DNA of 64,000 nt from Granulicella paludicola (GTDB lineage: Bacteria; Acidobacteriota; Terriglobia; Terriglobales; Acidobacteriaceae), in assembly GCF_025685545.1 (NCBI RefSeq), contig NZ_JAGSYC010000018.1, forward strand, positions 62,001-126,000. Direction: 5' to 3'. This document shows positions 7,613 through 17,199 of the stretch, piece by piece. The notes beneath the pieces are model-generated. The model was not told the origin of the DNA. It was given only the letters and a program-made list of their open reading frames with translations, and searched no databases. How positions within the stretch are numbered: the first letter of the stretch is position 1; every line of letters starts with the position of its first letter. The position numbers and the translations under genes are program-made.

Positions 7613-9748
7613 TTGATGCGCAGATCGATCGTCCGGGCCGTTCTCTTCGGCAGCCTCGTCTCTCTCAGCACCCTCGCCACGCAGGCCCAGGCACCAGCCG
7701 TCTTCGGCTACTCGGACTTTTCGCAGCAGGCCAAGTGGGACGCCGCCTTTCTCGCCATCCCAGACGCCAAGCTCGCAGGCCAGCACCTAAAAATCCTCAC
7801 CGCCGAGCCCCACTGGGCAAGCTCACCCGAGGACTACAAGACCGCCGTCTACGTCGCCGACAAGTTCAAAGCCGCAGGCTTGCAGACCGAAATCGTCCCC
7901 TACCGCGTCTGGCTCAACAAGCCCGTCAAGATCGAAATCTCCGCTACAGACGCCAACGGCAAACTGCTGATGTCCGGCCCCACGCCCGAGCACGTCGATC
8001 CCAAGCTGTACGGCGGCGACCCGTTCCAAGACGATCCTCGCGTCCTGCCCGCCTTCAACGGCTCCTCCGCCTCCGGTGACATCACCGCCGATGCCGTCTA
8101 CGCCAACTACGGCACAGCTGAAGACTTCAAAAAGCTCAAAGAGCTTGGCGTCGACGTCAAAGGTAAGATCGTCCTCGTCCGCTACGGAGCCAACTTCCGC
8201 GGCGTGAAGGTCTATATCGCCCAGCAGGCCGGAGCCGCCGGCGTCATCATCTACTCCGACCCCGCCGACGATGGCTACGCCCGGGGCGACATGTATCCCC
8301 GTGGCCCCATGCGGCCTGCCTCCGCCGTGCAGCGCGGCAGCGTCCAGTTCCTGCCCATCTACGCTGGCGATCCCTCTTCGCCCGGCATCGGCGCTACCGA
8401 GTCGCTCAAAGACTCCGAGCGCATGATGGACACCACAAAGATGAACCAGCCGTCCATCCCGGCCAACCCGCTCTCCTACAAAGACGCTGGTCCGATTCTC
8501 GAAGCGCTAGGCGGCGCAGCCACCCCGCATGAGTGGCAGGGCGCGCTGCCCTTCACCTACCACCTCGGCGGCACCGGCACCGTCAAGGTCCACATGCACC
8601 TGGAGCAGGACTACAAGCTCCGCACCATCTGGGACGTTATCGGCACCATCCCCGGCGAAGACACGAAGGATCTCGTTGTGGCCGGAAATCACCGCGATGC
8701 CTGGGTCTACGGCGCGGTCGATCCCAACTCCGGTACCGCCGCCATGCTCGAAACCGTACATGGCCTCGGCGACTTGCTGAGACAGGGCTGGAAGCCGAAG
8801 CGCACCATCGTCGTCGCCAGCTGGGACGCAGAAGAAGAAGGCCTAGTCGGTTCCACGGAGTGGGTCGAAGCTCACGCCGCCGAACTCTCCCACGCCGTCG
8901 CCTACTTCAACACCGATGTCGCCGTCTCCGGCTCCGAGTTCAACGCCTCCGCCGTTCCCTCGCTCGCGCAGTTCGTCCGCGACGTGGCCCACCAGGTCCC
9001 CAGTCCCAAGGGTGGCACGGTGTATGACCAGTGGCTGAAGTCGCAGGACACGCCCCGCGCGCGCCGCAACGGCACCGCTCCCGAGGATGTCGTCGTCGGC
9101 ACCCTGGGCTCCGGCTCCGACTTCACCCCCTTCTTCCAGCACATCGGCGTGCCCTCCACCGACATCGGCTCCGATGGTCCCTACGGCGTCTACCACTCCG
9201 TCTTCGACAACTACAACTGGTTCATTAAGAACGCTGACCCCACCTTCGTTTATGAGCAGCAGATGGCCCGCGTTTTTGGCCTCGAACTGCTTCATATGGC
9301 CGATGCCGAAGTCCTTCCCTACGACTACCGCATCTACGGTGCCGACGTCATCCGCTTCATCAACGAGGCCAGCCAGCGTGCCACCAACGCCAAGCTGAAC
9401 CTCAACTTCACCCCTGCTACCGAAGCCGCCAAGCGCTTCGCCAACGCAGGTCAGACCATCTACGCTGTGCAGACCTCGAAACTCTCCGGAGCGAAGCTGG
9501 CCGAGGTGAACTCCGCCCTGCGCGACGCAGAGACGGCCCTGCTCATCAAGGACGGCCTGCCCCACCGCAGTTGGTATAAGCACTCCATCTTCGACCCGGG
9601 CGAGTACACCGGCTACGCCGCCGTCGTCATCCCCGGCGTCACCGAAGGCATCGATGCCAACGATGCAGCCCGCACGCAGGCCCAGCTCGCCGTCCTGACC
9701 ACGACACTTAATAACGCAGCAGCCGTCCTTGAAAACGCCGCAAAATAG
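7613..9748 (+). CDS. Secreted M28 family metallopeptidase, glutamate carboxypeptidase II-like
   Basis: A 711-residue exported aminopeptidase/carboxypeptidase of the transferrin-receptor/PSMA-like branch of M28. It opens with a signal peptide (MRRSIVRAVLFGSLVSLSTL, ending near TQAQA). A PA domain insertion is seen around residues 150-280 (GKIVLVRYGANFRGVKVYIA). The di-zinc catalytic core has H360 and D370 (GNHRDAWVYG, VDPNSG), the WDAEEEG glutamates near 405-409, an NTD aspartate near 434 and YHSVFD near 525. A TFR-like dimerisation domain closes the protein. It probably digests peptides outside the cytoplasm; the substrate is unknown. Confidence 0.93.
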   Translation: MMRRSIVRAVLFGSLVSLSTLATQAQAPAVFGYSDFSQQAKWDAAFLAIPDAKLAGQHLKILTAEPHWASSPEDYKTAVYVADKFKAAGLQTEIVPYRVWLNKPVKIEISATDANGKLLMSGPTPEHVDPKLYGGDPFQDDPRVLPAFNGSSASGDITADAVYANYGTAEDFKKLKELGVDVKGKIVLVRYGANFRGVKVYIAQQAGAAGVIIYSDPADDGYARGDMYPRGPMRPASAVQRGSVQFLPIYAGDPSSPGIGATESLKDSERMMDTTKMNQPSIPANPLSYKDAGPILEALGGAATPHEWQGALPFTYHLGGTGTVKVHMHLEQDYKLRTIWDVIGTIPGEDTKDLVVAGNHRDAWVYGAVDPNSGTAAMLETVHGLGDLLRQGWKPKRTIVVASWDAEEEGLVGSTEWVEAHAAELSHAVAYFNTDVAVSGSEFNASAVPSLAQFVRDVAHQVPSPKGGTVYDQWLKSQDTPRARRNGTAPEDVVVGTLGSGSDFTPFFQHIGVPSTDIGSDGPYGVYHSVFDNYNWFIKNADPTFVYEQQMARVFGLELLHMADAEVLPYDYRIYGADVIRFINEASQRATNAKLNLNFTPATEAAKRFANAGQTIYAVQTSKLSGAKLAEVNSALRDAETALLIKDGLPHRSWYKHSIFDPGEYTGYAAVVIPGVTEGIDANDAARTQAQLAVLTTTLNNAAAVLENAAK

Positions 9749-9759
9749 CGGCGATTAGG

Positions 9760-9808
9760 CCCGCCTGCACTCAGGAGGATGAACATTGTCATCCTGAGCG
9801 CAGGCGGG
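9760..9808. repeat. Long hairpin with a dispersed acidobacterial repeat
   Basis: CCCGCCTGC...GGATGA is followed after six bases by TCATCC...GCAGGCGGG, a long imperfect stem directly after the M28 gene. The right arm starts the GTCATCCTGAGCG element and is followed by GCGAAGGACCTGCTTCT up to about 9855, words that recur between genes in related genomes. The hairpin may also stop transcription. Confidence 0.6.
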
Positions 9809-9922
9809 TCCCCGGCGAACGTTCTTTGTTCGTTGGGGTGCAAGCGAAGGACCTGCTTCTCGCCGGAAACATCCACGGCTAACCCCACCACCTATGCTAG
9901 AGTCCTAACCAAGAGGGCTCCC

Positions 9923-10555
9923 ATGGCCAACAACGACAACCTCCTGCTGTCGCTCACCCCATCGACCCCGCGCGCCAATCGCTGGCTCGTCGCCTCCGTC
10001 GGCCTTCACGCACTCCTCTTTACCGGCCTTCTGCTGCACAAAGCCCCAAAGCTCTCAGCCGTGACCCGCCCCGGCGATCGCAACGGCCACAACATGCTGC
10101 TCACATGGCAGCCCGGCGAAAGCTCCCCGGCAGCGCAGTTGCAATCGAAAGCTGTTCCGCCGAAGAAGAAGCTTCCCCCAACGCCCACGGTTCCCACCCC
10201 GAAGCAGCCCGCGCCCACACCCGCAGCCCCTTCCACCGCAGCCGGTAGCTCCACCGGAACCGGTAACGACGCTCTCGGTGACGGCCAGATCACCCTTGCG
10301 CTCGAACTCAACCATCCTTACCCCAAGCCCAATCTCAACAGCCTCCCCGCGGGCACCCGCGGAGATGTCATCGTTGACGTAGTGATCGACGAAAAAGGCC
10401 ACATCGCCAAGTCCACCATGGCCCACGGCCTGGGACACGGCATCGACGAAACTGTCCTCGCCACCATCCAGCAGTGGACCTTCCAGCCCGCCACCAGGAA
10501 CGGTCAGCCGGTATCCAGCGAACAGGAATTGCTCTTCCACTACGAACGCGGATAA
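9923..10555 (+). CDS. TonB-like energy transducer / TonB C-terminal domain protein
   Basis: A 210-residue inner-membrane-anchored periplasmic protein. One N-terminal membrane segment (WLVASVGLHALLFTGLLL) is followed by a Pro/Thr/Ala-rich linker of about 70 residues (PPKKKLPPTPTVPTPKQPAP). The C-terminal TonB domain is seen in GDVIVDVVIDEKGHIAKSTM and TIQQWTFQPATRNGQPV. It may couple proton motive force to outer-membrane receptors such as the one at 35939. No ExbB/ExbD genes are adjacent. ATG 9923 was chosen because AAGAGGG lies just upstream and the membrane segment then sits near the N-terminus. Confidence 0.88.
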   Translation: MANNDNLLLSLTPSTPRANRWLVASVGLHALLFTGLLLHKAPKLSAVTRPGDRNGHNMLLTWQPGESSPAAQLQSKAVPPKKKLPPTPTVPTPKQPAPTPAAPSTAAGSSTGTGNDALGDGQITLALELNHPYPKPNLNSLPAGTRGDVIVDVVIDEKGHIAKSTMAHGLGHGIDETVLATIQQWTFQPATRNGQPVSSEQELLFHYERG

Positions 10556-10590
10556 GGCCAAAACAAGACAGCAGTTAATAAAGAAACAAA

Positions 10591-10623
10591 AAGACCCGCC
10601 TGTGCTCTGGCGGGCCTTTTCAC
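10591..10623. terminator. Bidirectional terminator between the tonB-like gene and thiC
   Basis: GACCCGCC / GGCGGGCC form a GC-rich stem with an eight-base loop, with A-rich sequence before and TTTT after it. It sits between two convergent genes and can serve both strands. Confidence 0.85.
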
Positions 10624-10658
10624 TCCTGTCTTCTCATTATTGTCTACTCACTGTTCGT

Positions 10659-12143
<1,485 letters not shown>

Positions 12144-12248
12144 TCAATCTCCCACTCAGGAGCGCGCGGTTATCGCTGCGCCGTGCTCCCACTGTTATCC
12201 GATGAGTATACGCCGCGAGCTACCGGCGGAGATTGATAGGATGACAGT

Positions 12249-13472
12249 GTGAACAGCACTGCCTCTCTCGCAACCGTCGCGCTCCCTCTCGGCTTCAAGT
12301 GGACCTCCGCAACCGCCGGCATCAAAGCCAGCGGCCGCCCAGACATGGCCATCGCCGTCTGCGAATCCGGTGCCGCGGCGGGTGCCATGTTCACCAGCAA
12401 CCAGATGGTCGCCGCTCCCGTCACCGTCGGCCGCCGCCACCTCAAGGCCACCGGAAGCATCGTCAAGGCCGTGCTCGTGAACTCCGGCAACGCGAACTGC
12501 GCCACCGGCACGGCTGGCCTCGACGCCTGCCAGAAGAGCTGCGTCGCTCTCGCCGACGCCGTCGGCTGCGTCTTCGACGAGGTCTTCCCCTCATCGACCG
12601 GCATCATCGGCGTGCCACTCCCCGTGGAAAAGCTCATAGCCGCCGCGCCCGCTGCTGCCGCCACGCTTGGCGACACCCCCGCCCACGCCGAAGCCTTCGC
12701 CCGCGCCATCCTCACCACCGACACCAAGATGAAGGTCGCCGCGCAATCCTTCGAGGTCGACGGCAAGATCGTCAACCTGTGGGGCTGCTCCAAGGGAGCC
12801 GGCATGATCGGTCCCCAACTCGTCCCCCACGCGACGATGCTGGTCTACCTCTTCACCGACCTCTCCGCCAGCCCCGAGCTACTGTCCTCTATGCTCACGC
12901 CCGCAGTGGAAGGCAGCTTCAACTCCATCTCCATCGACGGCGATATGAGCACCAACGACACCGTCCTTCTCCTCGCCAGCGCCAAAAGCGGCGTCGAAGC
13001 CACCGGCGAAGCTGTCCCGCTCTTCGAAGCCGCTCTGCTAGAGGTCTGCCAGTCCCTCGCCCGCCAGATCGTCGACGACGGCGAAGGCGTCACCCATGTC
13101 GTCACCCTCGACGTCACTGGAGCACGGACCGACGCCGAAGCCAAGCAGATCGCCCGCACCATCGGCGAATCCCCCCTCTGCAAGACCGCCTGGTCCAGCG
13201 CCGACCCCAACTGGGGCCGCCTGCTCGCCGCCGCCGGTCGCGCCGGCGTTGCCTTCGACCCCAATGACATCACCATCGAAATAGCCGGTCTACCCGTCTT
13301 CGAGAACGGCATGCGTTCCACCGCCTTCGACGAGGCCGCCACCCACGCCGCCATGAGCGCCCGCGAATACACCATCGCTCTTGACCTGCACCAGGGAACC
13401 GGCAGGAGCCGCTTCCTCACCTGCGACCTCACCCACGAATACGTCTCGATCAACGCCGACTACTCCACCTAG
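12249..13472 (+). CDS. argJ: Bifunctional glutamate N-acetyltransferase/amino-acid acetyltransferase ArgJ
   Basis: ArgJ moves the acetyl group from N-acetylornithine to glutamate, closing the cyclic arginine pathway, and in bifunctional forms also uses acetyl-CoA. The 407-residue protein has GFKWTSATAGIK at the start, VNSGNANCATG, SSTGIIGVPLP and WGCSKGAGMIGPQL. The autoprocessing threonine lies in HATMLVYLFTD, giving alpha and beta chains. The C-terminal YTSDLTHEYV-type ending is present as CDLTHEYVSINADYST. The gene reads divergently from thiC; no other arg gene is nearby. The start is GTG at 12249, preceded by GATAGGATGACA. Confidence 0.95.
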   Translation: MNSTASLATVALPLGFKWTSATAGIKASGRPDMAIAVCESGAAAGAMFTSNQMVAAPVTVGRRHLKATGSIVKAVLVNSGNANCATGTAGLDACQKSCVALADAVGCVFDEVFPSSTGIIGVPLPVEKLIAAAPAAAATLGDTPAHAEAFARAILTTDTKMKVAAQSFEVDGKIVNLWGCSKGAGMIGPQLVPHATMLVYLFTDLSASPELLSSMLTPAVEGSFNSISIDGDMSTNDTVLLLASAKSGVEATGEAVPLFEAALLEVCQSLARQIVDDGEGVTHVVTLDVTGARTDAEAKQIARTIGESPLCKTAWSSADPNWGRLLAAAGRAGVAFDPNDITIEIAGLPVFENGMRSTAFDEAATHAAMSAREYTIALDLHQGTGRSRFLTCDLTHEYVSINADYST

Positions 13473-13607
13473 ACTTCCGCAGGATCAAATACCGGAAATC
13501 CCAAATCGCTCCGATATTGGGCCACCGCTGGCGCATCTGTATAAGCCGCGTTTATCGTAGTAGTGGGTTAATTGCATACCGACACATGGAAGTAAGGGGA
13601 TTTAGCG

Positions 13608-16277
13608 ATGGCACTGCTCGACGAAGCTGTAAAGAAGGACCTGACCGCAGAGGTCGCTGAGTGGATTGAAGCATTTGACGAGGTCGTCGCGCATGACGTG
13701 CAGCAGGCTGAGCAGCTTCTCGCGCAGCTCCGCACCCGCGCACGCGAGGCTGGAGTGCCCTTCACCGGCGCCACTGTCACCCCCTTCCAGAACACCATCC
13801 CCAAGCACGATGAGCTCCCCTACCCCGGCGACCGCGCCCTCGAAGAACGCATCGAGTCCCTCATCCGCTGGAACGCCATGGCGATGGTGCACAAGCAGAA
13901 CAAGTACGACGCTGGCATCGGCGGCCATATCTCCACGTACGCCTCGCAGGCCACCCTGCTTGAGGTCGGCTTCAACCACTTCTTCCGCGCCAGCTACGGA
14001 TCGCAGCCCGGAGACTTCGTCTACTTTCAGGGTCACGCCTCGCCCGGCGTCTACTCCCGTGCCTTTCTCGAAGGCCGTCTCTCCGAGCAGCACCTGAAGA
14101 ACTTCCGCCACGAACTCCGCGACACCCCCGGACTCAGCTCCTACCCGCATCCGTGGCTCATGAAGGACTTCTGGCAGTTCCCCACGGTCTCCATGGGTAT
14201 TGGACCGCTGAACGCGATCTATCAGGCGCGCTTCATGCGCTACCTCGAGAACCGCGGCCTCATCGAGAAGACCGACCGCAAGATCTGGGCCTTCGTCGGC
14301 GATGGCGAAACGGACGAGGTCGATACCCTCGGCGCCATCTCACTCGGAGTCCGCGAAAAGCTCGACAACCTCATCTTCGTAGTCAACTGCAACCTGCAGC
14401 GCCTCGATGGCCCTGTACGCGGCAACGCCCGCATCATCGACGAGCTCGAAGGCGACTTCCGCGGCACCGGCTGGAACGTCATCAAGGTCATCTGGGGCTC
14501 CGACTGGGATGAGCTCTTCGCCCGCGACCATCAAGGTCTCCTGCTCAAGCGGATGGAAGAATGCGTCGACGGCGAACTCCAGGCCTTCAAGGCCAAGGGT
14601 GGCGCATACCTTCGCGAGAACTTCTTCGGCAAGTATCCCGAGCTACTGAAGCTCGTAGAAGATAAGACCGACGACCAGCTCGCCGCGCTGAACCGCGGCG
14701 GCCACGACCCCCTCAAAATCTTCAACGCCTACAAACAGGCAACCGAGCACAAGGGTGGTCCCACCGTTATCCTCGCCATGACTGTTAAGGGCTACGGCAT
14801 GGCCTTCGCCCAGGCCCGCAACCCGACGCACTCTGAAAAGAAGCTCTCCGACAAAGATCTCGAAGCCTTCGCCAAGCGTTTCGACGCTGGTCTTAGCCCC
14901 GAGCAAATCAGCGGGGCCGAGTTCTTCAACCCCGGCGAAAAAGATCCCGCGCTCGCTTATATGCACGCTCGCCGCTCGCAGCTAGGCGGCTATCTACCCA
15001 AGCGCGAAGTGAAGGAATTCTCCTTCACCGCTCCTAAGCTCGACTTCTTCAAGGAGTGGCTCAACGGCTCCAAGGGCCGCGCCGCCTCCACCACTATGGG
15101 CTTCGTAAACATGCTCAACGGCCTGCTGAAACCGGCGTCGGGCATCAACAAGTACATCGTCCCCATCATCCCGGACGAAGGCCGCACCTTCGGCTTCGAA
15201 TCCGTAATGAAGTCGGTCGGCATCTACGCTCCCGAAGGCCAGAAGTACACCCCGCACGATGCCGACGTCTTCCTCAGCTACAGCGAGAAGAAGGACGGCG
15301 CCATCCTCGAAGAAGGCATCACCGAGGCGGGCTCCATGGCCAGCTTCACCGCTGCCGGCACCGCTTATACCAACTACAACCTGCCCATCGTGCCCTTCTA
15401 CATGTACTACTCGATGTTCGGCTTCCAGCGCATCGGCGATATGGCTTGGGCCTTCGCAGACTCCCGCGGCAAGGGCTTCCTCATGGGAGGTACCGCTGGC
15501 CGCACCACCATGCTCGGGGAAGGCCTGCAGCACCAGGACGGTCACAGCCCCGTGCTCGCCGGAACCATCCCCACCTGTCGCACGTACGATCCCGCCTTTC
15601 TTTACGAGATGGCGGTCATCATCCAGAACGGCATCGAGCGCATGTACGAGAAGATGGAAGACTGCTTCTACTACATCACCATGTACAACGAGGACTACGT
15701 GCAGCCCGAGGTGCAGAACCTTGATGGCATCCGCGAAGGCATCCTCCGCGGTATCTATAAATACAAGGCCGCCGAAAAGCCAGCGCAGGTGCAGCTATTC
15801 GGCTCCGGTCCGATCCTGAACGAAGTCCTGGAAGCGCAGCAGATCCTCGCCGAGAAGTACAGCATCGCCGCCGATGTCTGGAGCGTCACCAGCTACAACG
15901 AGCTGCGCCGCGACTGCCTCGACACCGAGCGCTGGAACCGCCTGCATCCCGCCGCGAAGGAGAAGAAGCCCTACATCGTTGAAGCCCTCGGCGATGCCGC
16001 GGGGCCCATCATCGCGACCAGCGACTACATGAAGTCCATGCCGGACTCCCTCTCGCCCTGGCTCGGCGGCCGTCTGGCCTCACTCGGCACCGATGGCTTC
16101 GGCCGCAGCGACAACCGAGAGCACCTGCGCCGTCACTTCGAAGTGGATGCCGAATCGATCGTCGCCGCAACGCTCTCCAAGCTGGTACGCGAAGGCGTCG
16201 TCAAACCCAAGGTCGCGGAGAAGGCCTTCGCCGAGCTTGGCCTCAATACCGAAGGCGCAGGCTCAGCCAAAGCCTGA
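13608..16277 (+). CDS. aceE: Pyruvate dehydrogenase E1 component, homodimeric type
   Basis: AceE decarboxylates pyruvate with thiamine diphosphate and passes the acetyl group to lipoyl-E2. The protein is 889 residues, close to the E. coli enzyme (887). The TPP motif is FVGDGETDEVDTLGAI (near residue 230) with the NCN element LIFVVNCNLQRLDGPVRG. GHASPGVYSRAFLEGRL, YGMAFAQARNPTHSEKK and GGTAGRTTMLGEGLQHQDGH also match. AAGGGGATTTAGCG precedes the ATG. E2 and E3 genes are not in the window. A strong terminator follows, so it is probably monocistronic. Confidence 0.97.
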   Translation: MALLDEAVKKDLTAEVAEWIEAFDEVVAHDVQQAEQLLAQLRTRAREAGVPFTGATVTPFQNTIPKHDELPYPGDRALEERIESLIRWNAMAMVHKQNKYDAGIGGHISTYASQATLLEVGFNHFFRASYGSQPGDFVYFQGHASPGVYSRAFLEGRLSEQHLKNFRHELRDTPGLSSYPHPWLMKDFWQFPTVSMGIGPLNAIYQARFMRYLENRGLIEKTDRKIWAFVGDGETDEVDTLGAISLGVREKLDNLIFVVNCNLQRLDGPVRGNARIIDELEGDFRGTGWNVIKVIWGSDWDELFARDHQGLLLKRMEECVDGELQAFKAKGGAYLRENFFGKYPELLKLVEDKTDDQLAALNRGGHDPLKIFNAYKQATEHKGGPTVILAMTVKGYGMAFAQARNPTHSEKKLSDKDLEAFAKRFDAGLSPEQISGAEFFNPGEKDPALAYMHARRSQLGGYLPKREVKEFSFTAPKLDFFKEWLNGSKGRAASTTMGFVNMLNGLLKPASGINKYIVPIIPDEGRTFGFESVMKSVGIYAPEGQKYTPHDADVFLSYSEKKDGAILEEGITEAGSMASFTAAGTAYTNYNLPIVPFYMYYSMFGFQRIGDMAWAFADSRGKGFLMGGTAGRTTMLGEGLQHQDGHSPVLAGTIPTCRTYDPAFLYEMAVIIQNGIERMYEKMEDCFYYITMYNEDYVQPEVQNLDGIREGILRGIYKYKAAEKPAQVQLFGSGPILNEVLEAQQILAEKYSIAADVWSVTSYNELRRDCLDTERWNRLHPAAKEKKPYIVEALGDAAGPIIATSDYMKSMPDSLSPWLGGRLASLGTDGFGRSDNREHLRRHFEVDAESIVAATLSKLVREGVVKPKVAEKAFAELGLNTEGAGSAKA

Positions 16278-16294
16278 TCTCTTCGAACGGAATC

Positions 16295-16327
16295 GAGGCA
16301 CGGCTTCCTGGCCGTGCCTCTTCTTTA
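16295..16327 (+). terminator. Rho-independent terminator of aceE
   Basis: A perfect 10-bp stem GAGGCACGGC / GCCGTGCCTC with a six-base loop is followed by TTCTTTATTT, 17 bases after the aceE stop. Confidence 0.9.
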
Positions 16328-16356
16328 TTTGTCATTCCCGAAGGAAGTCTGCTTTT
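16328..16356. repeat. Dispersed short repeat TTTGTCATTCCCGAAG...TCTGC
   Basis: This copy lies directly after the aceE terminator and closely matches the copies at 31483 and 32015. All are intergenic. It may be a non-coding dispersed element. Confidence 0.6.
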
Positions 16357-16476
16357 GTACTGGCTCTTGCACTCGCGTATCTCCCGCAGTTCGTCGTTCT
16401 GCCAAGGCTCCACAGATGAATCCCATGATGCATACTGGCTAAGAGCTTCAAACCCTCCCCAAAAGGAAACACCTGT

Positions 16477-17184
16477 TTGTCTGAGAATCCGTTGCTGCCC
16501 CACCGAAAACTGAGTGAACTGTATCTGCAGATGCTGCGTTGCCGCGATCTGGAGCGCAAACACAAAGCAGCCAAGCGCGGACCTCGCGAGGCCTTCCTCG
16601 CAGCGACGACCATGCAGCTGCTACCCGGCGATCTGCTAAGCCACGAGGCTGACGACGAGTCCGCCGAAATCCTCTCGCCCGTCGGCAAGTCGGGCAAGCT
16701 CGCAGGTTCACTGCACACCAGCGTTAAGTCACGGCTCGCAGTGTGCGCCGGCGCCGCGCGTGGCATGACCGCCTCAGCCACCAACGCCCTTGTGCTCGCG
16801 ATCACCCGCGCAGGCGTCGCTGCACCCGGCTGGCAGGAAGCTCTGTTGTGGGCACACAACGACCTGCTGCCGCTCATCTTTCTCTGCGAAGACTCCGCAA
16901 ACGGTGGCAAAGGCAAAACCGCCGACGCCTTGACCTGGTCCGCGATGGAGACCTTCACCCGCAAGAACCGCATCGCCATCACCGCCGTTGATGGCGAAGA
17001 CGCTGTCGCGGTCTATCGCGTCATGCAGGAGTCCGTCATCCGCGCCCGCACCGGCTGCGGCCCCGCCGTCATCTGGGCCGTCACCTCGCCCAAGACCAAA
17101 TCGGCACCGGCTTCGCAGCAGCCTGTTGCAAAACTGCAGAGCTACCTGCGCGTTCGTAAGATCGCTCTCCCGAAGCGCCCCTAA
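16477..17184 (+). CDS. Pyruvate dehydrogenase E1-alpha-like protein lacking the TPP motif
   Basis: A 235-residue protein whose fold order follows the E1-alpha family: an N-terminal helix (LSELYLQMLRCRDLERK), a small-residue segment (CAGAARGMTASATNALVLAI), WQEALLWAHNDLLPLIFLCE, then VDGEDAVAVYRVMQESVIRA and GPAVIWAVT. The cofactor motif GDG...NN is missing: ITRAG stands where GDGA is expected and EDSAN where ENN is expected. The protein is also shorter than E1-alpha (about 330). It is therefore probably not a decarboxylase, but a pseudoenzyme or decaying gene. The start is TTG 16477 with AAAAGGAAA upstream. It follows aceE on the same strand. Confidence 0.7.
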   Translation: MSENPLLPHRKLSELYLQMLRCRDLERKHKAAKRGPREAFLAATTMQLLPGDLLSHEADDESAEILSPVGKSGKLAGSLHTSVKSRLAVCAGAARGMTASATNALVLAITRAGVAAPGWQEALLWAHNDLLPLIFLCEDSANGGKGKTADALTWSAMETFTRKNRIAITAVDGEDAVAVYRVMQESVIRARTGCGPAVIWAVTSPKTKSAPASQQPVAKLQSYLRVRKIALPKRP

Positions 17185-17199
17185 GCCTTACACTTGGGC

